Assembly (NCBI GenBank): GCA_015487895.1
Contig: WFOW01000386.1
Span: 1 to 8,607 of the forward strand
From: Gammaproteobacteria bacterium
GTDB taxonomy: Bacteria; Pseudomonadota; Gammaproteobacteria; S144-34
Direction of reading: 5' to 3'
Length of the DNA: 8,607 nt
The notes under the pieces: model-generated
What the model was told of the DNA's origin: nothing
What the model saw: only the letters and a program-made list of their open reading frames with translations
The model's database searches: none
Shown here: in pieces, positions 6,219-8,607 of the stretch
How positions within the stretch are numbered: position 1 is the stretch's first letter
Layout of the letters: the number at the start of each line of letters is the position of its first letter
Position numbers and translations under genes: made by a program

Positions 6219-6225
6219 AAAGGAG
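6219..6225 (+). promoter_or_regulatory. Shine-Dalgarno deciding the GTG start of the first antiporter
   Basis: AAAGGAG lies four bases ahead of GTG 6230. It falls downstream of the alternative GTG at 6209, which has no such site, so the 6230 start is preferred. Confidence 0.72.
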
Positions 6226-6229
6226 CGCC

Positions 6230-7444
6230 GTGGAGATCCACGAGTTCTTCTTCAACCTGATGGTGATGCTGCTCACCGCCCGCGTGCTCGCCGAGCTCGC
6301 GGTGCGGATGCGCTCGCCCGCCGTCATCGGCGAGCTGCTCGCCGGCGTGCTGCTCGGGCCGAGCCTGCTCGGCTGGATCGAGCCGGTCGAGGCCATCCGC
6401 CTGCTCGCCGAGATCGGCATCATCCTCCTGCTGTTCGAGGTCGGCCTCGAGACGGACGTCATGCGCCTGGTGCGCACCGGGGCGCGCTCGGTCGTGGTGG
6501 CGCTCGGCGGCTTCGTGCTGCCTTTCCTGTTCGGCTACGGCGTGGCGCGCTGGCTCTTCGGCCTGGAGCTGCTGCCCAGCCTGTTCATCGGCGGCACGCT
6601 CACGGCCACCAGCATCGGCATCACGGTGCGCGTGCTCACCGACCTCGGCCGCCACCGCGCCGAGGAGGGGCAGGTGGTGCTGGGGGCGGCGGTGCTCGAC
6701 GACGTCCTCGGCGTGGTGCTGCTCGCGCTGCTCTACGAGTTCTCCACCGGCGGCGGCGTGAGCTTCGCCAACGCCGGCAAGGTGCTGGTCTTCGTCGGCG
6801 CCTTCTTCGTGATCGCGCCGGTGGCGGCCAAGCTCATGGCCGTGATCATCCAGCGCTTCGAGGCGACGACCCAGATCCCGGGCCTGATCCCGACGGCCAT
6901 CGTCTCGCTGGTGCTCTTCTTCGCGTGGCTGGCGCACGCGGTCGGGGCGCCGGAGCTGCTGGGCGGCTTCGCCGCGGGGCTCGCGCTGTCGCGGCGCTTC
7001 TTCCTGCCCTTCGGCATCGCCGTGCGGGCCGAGTCGGGTTTCGCCGAGCGCATCGAGCAGCAGATGCGCCCCATCGTCCATCTGTTCACGCCCATCTTCT
7101 TCGTCATGGTGGGGCTGTCGCTGAACCTGCGCGTGATCGACTGGGGCTCGCCCTTCATCTGGGCCTTCTCCCTCAGCCTGCTCGCGGTGGCCATCCTCGG
7201 CAAGATGGCCGCGGCCTTCGTCATCGGCGTGCCCATGGCGGCGCGCTGGGCGGTGGGCATGGCCATGGTCCCGCGCGGGGAGGTGGGCCTGATCTTCGCC
7301 GAGCTCGGGCGCACCTCGGGCATCCTCGACGCCCAGCTCTACGCCGGCATGGTGATCGTCATCGCGCTCACGACCCTGCTGCCGCCCTTCGCGCTCAAGT
7401 GGTTCTACGGCAGCCGCTTCGCGCGCGGGCTCGTGTCGGCCTGA
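6230..7444 (+). CDS. CPA2-family cation:proton antiporter (NapA/KefB-like membrane domain)
   Basis: A 404-residue integral inner-membrane protein with roughly a dozen hydrophobic segments filling almost the whole length. It belongs to the CPA2 monovalent cation:proton antiporters. The N-terminal VIGELLAGVLLGPSLLGWI (32-50) and GIILLLFEVGLETD (63-76) are typical. The unwound-helix segment TATSIG is at 125-130 and the ion-binding pair Asp157-Asp158 is in AAVLDDVLGV. Lys325 lies in the LGK helix and PRGEVGLIFAELG at 348-360. The Asp-Asp pair is the mark of electrogenic Na+/H+ exchangers such as NapA, in contrast to the Gln-Asp of Kef K+ transporters. No cytoplasmic RCK/TrkA-N domain follows, so it is the short form. 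The start is GTG 6230, giving MEIHEFFFNL. It lies 54 bases after carbonic anhydrase and may share its transcript. The transported ion cannot be proved from sequence. Confidence 0.9.
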   Translation: MEIHEFFFNLMVMLLTARVLAELAVRMRSPAVIGELLAGVLLGPSLLGWIEPVEAIRLLAEIGIILLLFEVGLETDVMRLVRTGARSVVVALGGFVLPFLFGYGVARWLFGLELLPSLFIGGTLTATSIGITVRVLTDLGRHRAEEGQVVLGAAVLDDVLGVVLLALLYEFSTGGGVSFANAGKVLVFVGAFFVIAPVAAKLMAVIIQRFEATTQIPGLIPTAIVSLVLFFAWLAHAVGAPELLGGFAAGLALSRRFFLPFGIAVRAESGFAERIEQQMRPIVHLFTPIFFVMVGLSLNLRVIDWGSPFIWAFSLSLLAVAILGKMAAAFVIGVPMAARWAVGMAMVPRGEVGLIFAELGRTSGILDAQLYAGMVIVIALTTLLPPFALKWFYGSRFARGLVSA

Positions 7445-7458
7445 GGACCGCCGGTCCT
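7444..7458 (+). terminator. Weak terminator-like hairpin at the antiporter stop codon
   Basis: AGGACC (7444-7449) pairs with GGTCCT (7453-7458) around a GCC loop. The stem begins at the last base of the stop codon. Only a poor T stretch follows, so termination would be inefficient; the next antiporter may still be reached by read-through. Confidence 0.3.
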
Positions 7459-7490
7459 TGCGCTTGAGGCGCCCGCCCGCCGCCCGCATC

Positions 7491-7513
7491 TGAAAGGGGC
7501 TTCGCGCGCCCCG
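7491..7513. repeat. Possible degenerate REP-like hairpin
   Basis: TGAAAGGGGCTTCG runs into GCCCCG, with GGGGC (7496-7500) pairing with GCCCC (7508-7512). The GAAGGGGCTTC style resembles the element at 3079-3101, but the GTGG head is missing and the loop is longer. The 128-base gap 7445-7572 holds nothing else I can support; no clear promoter or ribosome binding site for the next gene is visible. Confidence 0.25.
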
Positions 7514-7572
7514 CCGCGCGGAGCGGATCCCCGGGGCGCTTCCGGGCACGGTGGCACGCGCGGCCGACGGCG

Positions 7573-8607
7573 ATGGGAGGGCACGCCTTCGCACAGCTCC
7601 TGGCCCTGCTGGGCACGGCGGTGGCCGTGCTGGCGGCCTTCCGCGCGCTGCGCCTGCCCGCCGTGCTCGGATACCTGCTGGTCGGCGTGCTGGTCGGCCC
7701 CCACGGCCTCGGGTGGCTGCCCGACACCGAGCTCACCCGCACCCTGGCCGAACTCGGCGTGGTCTTCCTGCTGTTCACGGTCGGGCTCGAGTTCTCCCTT
7801 CCGGAGCTGCTCGCGCAGAGCCGCGCCACGGCGGCGCTCGGGGCGCTGCAGATCCTCCTCACCGCCGCGCTGGGGGCGGCGGCGGCGGCGGCCCTCGGCC
7901 TGCCCTGGGGCCTCGCCGCCGTGCTCGGCGGCGCCGCCGCCATGTCCTCGACCGCCATCGTCGTGCGCCAGCTCGGCGAGCGCCTGGAGCTGGCGAGCCG
8001 CCACGGGCGCGCCGCCGTCGCTGTGCTGCTGCTGCAGGATCTGGCAACACTCCCCTTCCTCGTGCTCGCCTCGCGCCTCGGCGGCACCGGCACGGCCGCC
8101 GGGGCGGACCTCGTGCAGGCGCTGGCCGTGGCGCCGCTGGTGGTCGCGGGGCTCTACCTCGGCGGGCGCTGGCTGGCGCAGCCCTTCCTCGCCTGGGTCG
8201 GCGGCCGCGGCGCGGGCGAGCTCTTCATGCTGGCGGCCATGCTCGTCGTCATCGCCGCGGCCGGTCTCGCCGGGCAGGCGGGGCTGAGCGCGCCGCTCGG
8301 CGCCTTCGTGGCCGGCATGGTGCTGGGCGAGACCGAGTTCCGCCACCAGATCGAGGAGGACATCCGTCCCTTCCGCGACGTGCTGCTCGGCCTGTTCTTC
8401 GCCACCATCGGCATGCTGGTCGATCCCCGGGCGGTGCTGGCGCAGGCCGGCCCCGTGCTGGCGCTCGCCGCGGCCCTCGTCGCGGGCAAGGGCCTGCTGG
8501 TGCTGCTGCTGGGCCGCCTCGTGGGGCAGGACTGGGGCGTGGCGCTGCGCACGGCCCTGTGCCTGGCGCACGCCGGCGAGTTCGGGCTCCTGCTCGCCTC
8601 CGAGACC
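7573..8607 (+). CDS. CPA2-family Kef-type monovalent cation:proton antiporter (3' partial)
   Basis: The first 345 residues of a second inner-membrane antiporter; the frame is still open at the window end. It begins with hydrophobic helices, then LRLPAVLGYLLVGVLVGP (26-43) and LGVVFLLFTVGLEFS (61-75), both classic CPA2 stretches. The ion-site helix reads VLLLQDLATLPFLVL with Gln155-Asp156, the signature of KefB/KefC-type K+ efflux and YbaL-like proteins. Lys306 lies in AGKGLL, and the conserved LAHAGEFGLLLASE is at 331-344. Family members normally go on to a cytoplasmic TrkA-N/RCK domain, which would lie outside the window. ATG 7573 is chosen because no ATG, GTG or TTG occurs in frame between it and the upstream stop at 7465-7467; its ribosome binding site is poor. 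It is only distantly similar to the antiporter just before it, so the pair is not a recent duplication. Confidence 0.9.
   Translation, partial: MGGHAFAQLLALLGTAVAVLAAFRALRLPAVLGYLLVGVLVGPHGLGWLPDTELTRTLAELGVVFLLFTVGLEFSLPELLAQSRATAALGALQILLTAALGAAAAAALGLPWGLAAVLGGAAAMSSTAIVVRQLGERLELASRHGRAAVAVLLLQDLATLPFLVLASRLGGTGTAAGADLVQALAVAPLVVAGLYLGGRWLAQPFLAWVGGRGAGELFMLAAMLVVIAAAGLAGQAGLSAPLGAFVAGMVLGETEFRHQIEEDIRPFRDVLLGLFFATIGMLVDPRAVLAQAGPVLALAAALVAGKGLLVLLLGRLVGQDWGVALRTALCLAHAGEFGLLLASET

Noticed and set aside
6209..6229. Earlier GTG start of the first antiporter
   Set aside because: It would place the clear AAAGGAG ribosome binding site inside the coding region and adds seven residues not typical of the family.
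5525..7594. 689-codon minus-strand open frame
   Set aside because: It lies opposite carbonic anhydrase and the antiporter. The product is full of His, Asp, Glu, Gln and Arg runs, as expected from reading hydrophobic GC-rich codons backwards.
7405..8571. 388-codon minus-strand open frame at the right end
   Set aside because: It is the same kind of shadow, opposite the Kef-type antiporter, which matches its family over the whole visible length.

Overview
The window is GC-rich (about 70% by eye) and densely coded, and every gene lies on the + strand. The set pgk - pyk - class II fba of the Calvin-cycle subtype - purC, the long antisense open frames typical of high-GC DNA, and REP-like intergenic repeats all suggest a high-GC proteobacterium. 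A gammaproteobacterial autotroph such as a sulfur oxidiser or purple sulfur bacterium fits best, but that is inference from gene order and protein style; no taxonomic marker is present.

Region 1 (1-2865) is a glycolysis/Calvin-cycle block. It holds the 3' end of phosphoglycerate kinase, a complete pyruvate kinase 26 bases later, and a complete class II fructose-bisphosphate aldolase after a 112-base leader with a candidate promoter and a GC hairpin. A near-perfect intrinsic terminator at 2895-2925 closes the block.

Region 2 (2866-4649) is the unusual part. A 421-base intergenic stretch carries the terminator, a second very strong GC hairpin, a 7-bp heptad array, two copies of a palindromic repeat, a REP-like hairpin with a GTGG head, and then an AT-richer patch that probably holds a promoter. 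It precedes a second class II aldolase-like gene (3287-4459) whose product carries a C-terminal Dabb (dimeric alpha/beta barrel) domain. A third copy of the same repeat, in the same orientation, follows that gene. The fusion gene is therefore bracketed by direct copies of the repeat and sits between fba and purC, which are neighbours in many related genomes as I recall them.

Region 3 (4650-6175) is purC (long form of SAICAR synthase) followed after 5 bases by a beta-carbonic anhydrase, probably one transcript. Region 4 (6230-8607) holds two consecutive CPA2-family cation:proton antiporters. The first is complete and short, with an Asp-Asp ion site. The second is cut by the window end and has the Gln-Asp signature of Kef-type K+ transporters.

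Taken together, the genes serve central carbon metabolism (triose and hexose phosphate interconversion, pyruvate formation), purine synthesis, CO2/bicarbonate interconversion, and pH/cation homeostasis. No defence system, CRISPR array, tRNA, rRNA or transposase gene was seen. The best candidates for something undescribed are the aldolase-Dabb fusion and the structured repeat family around it.
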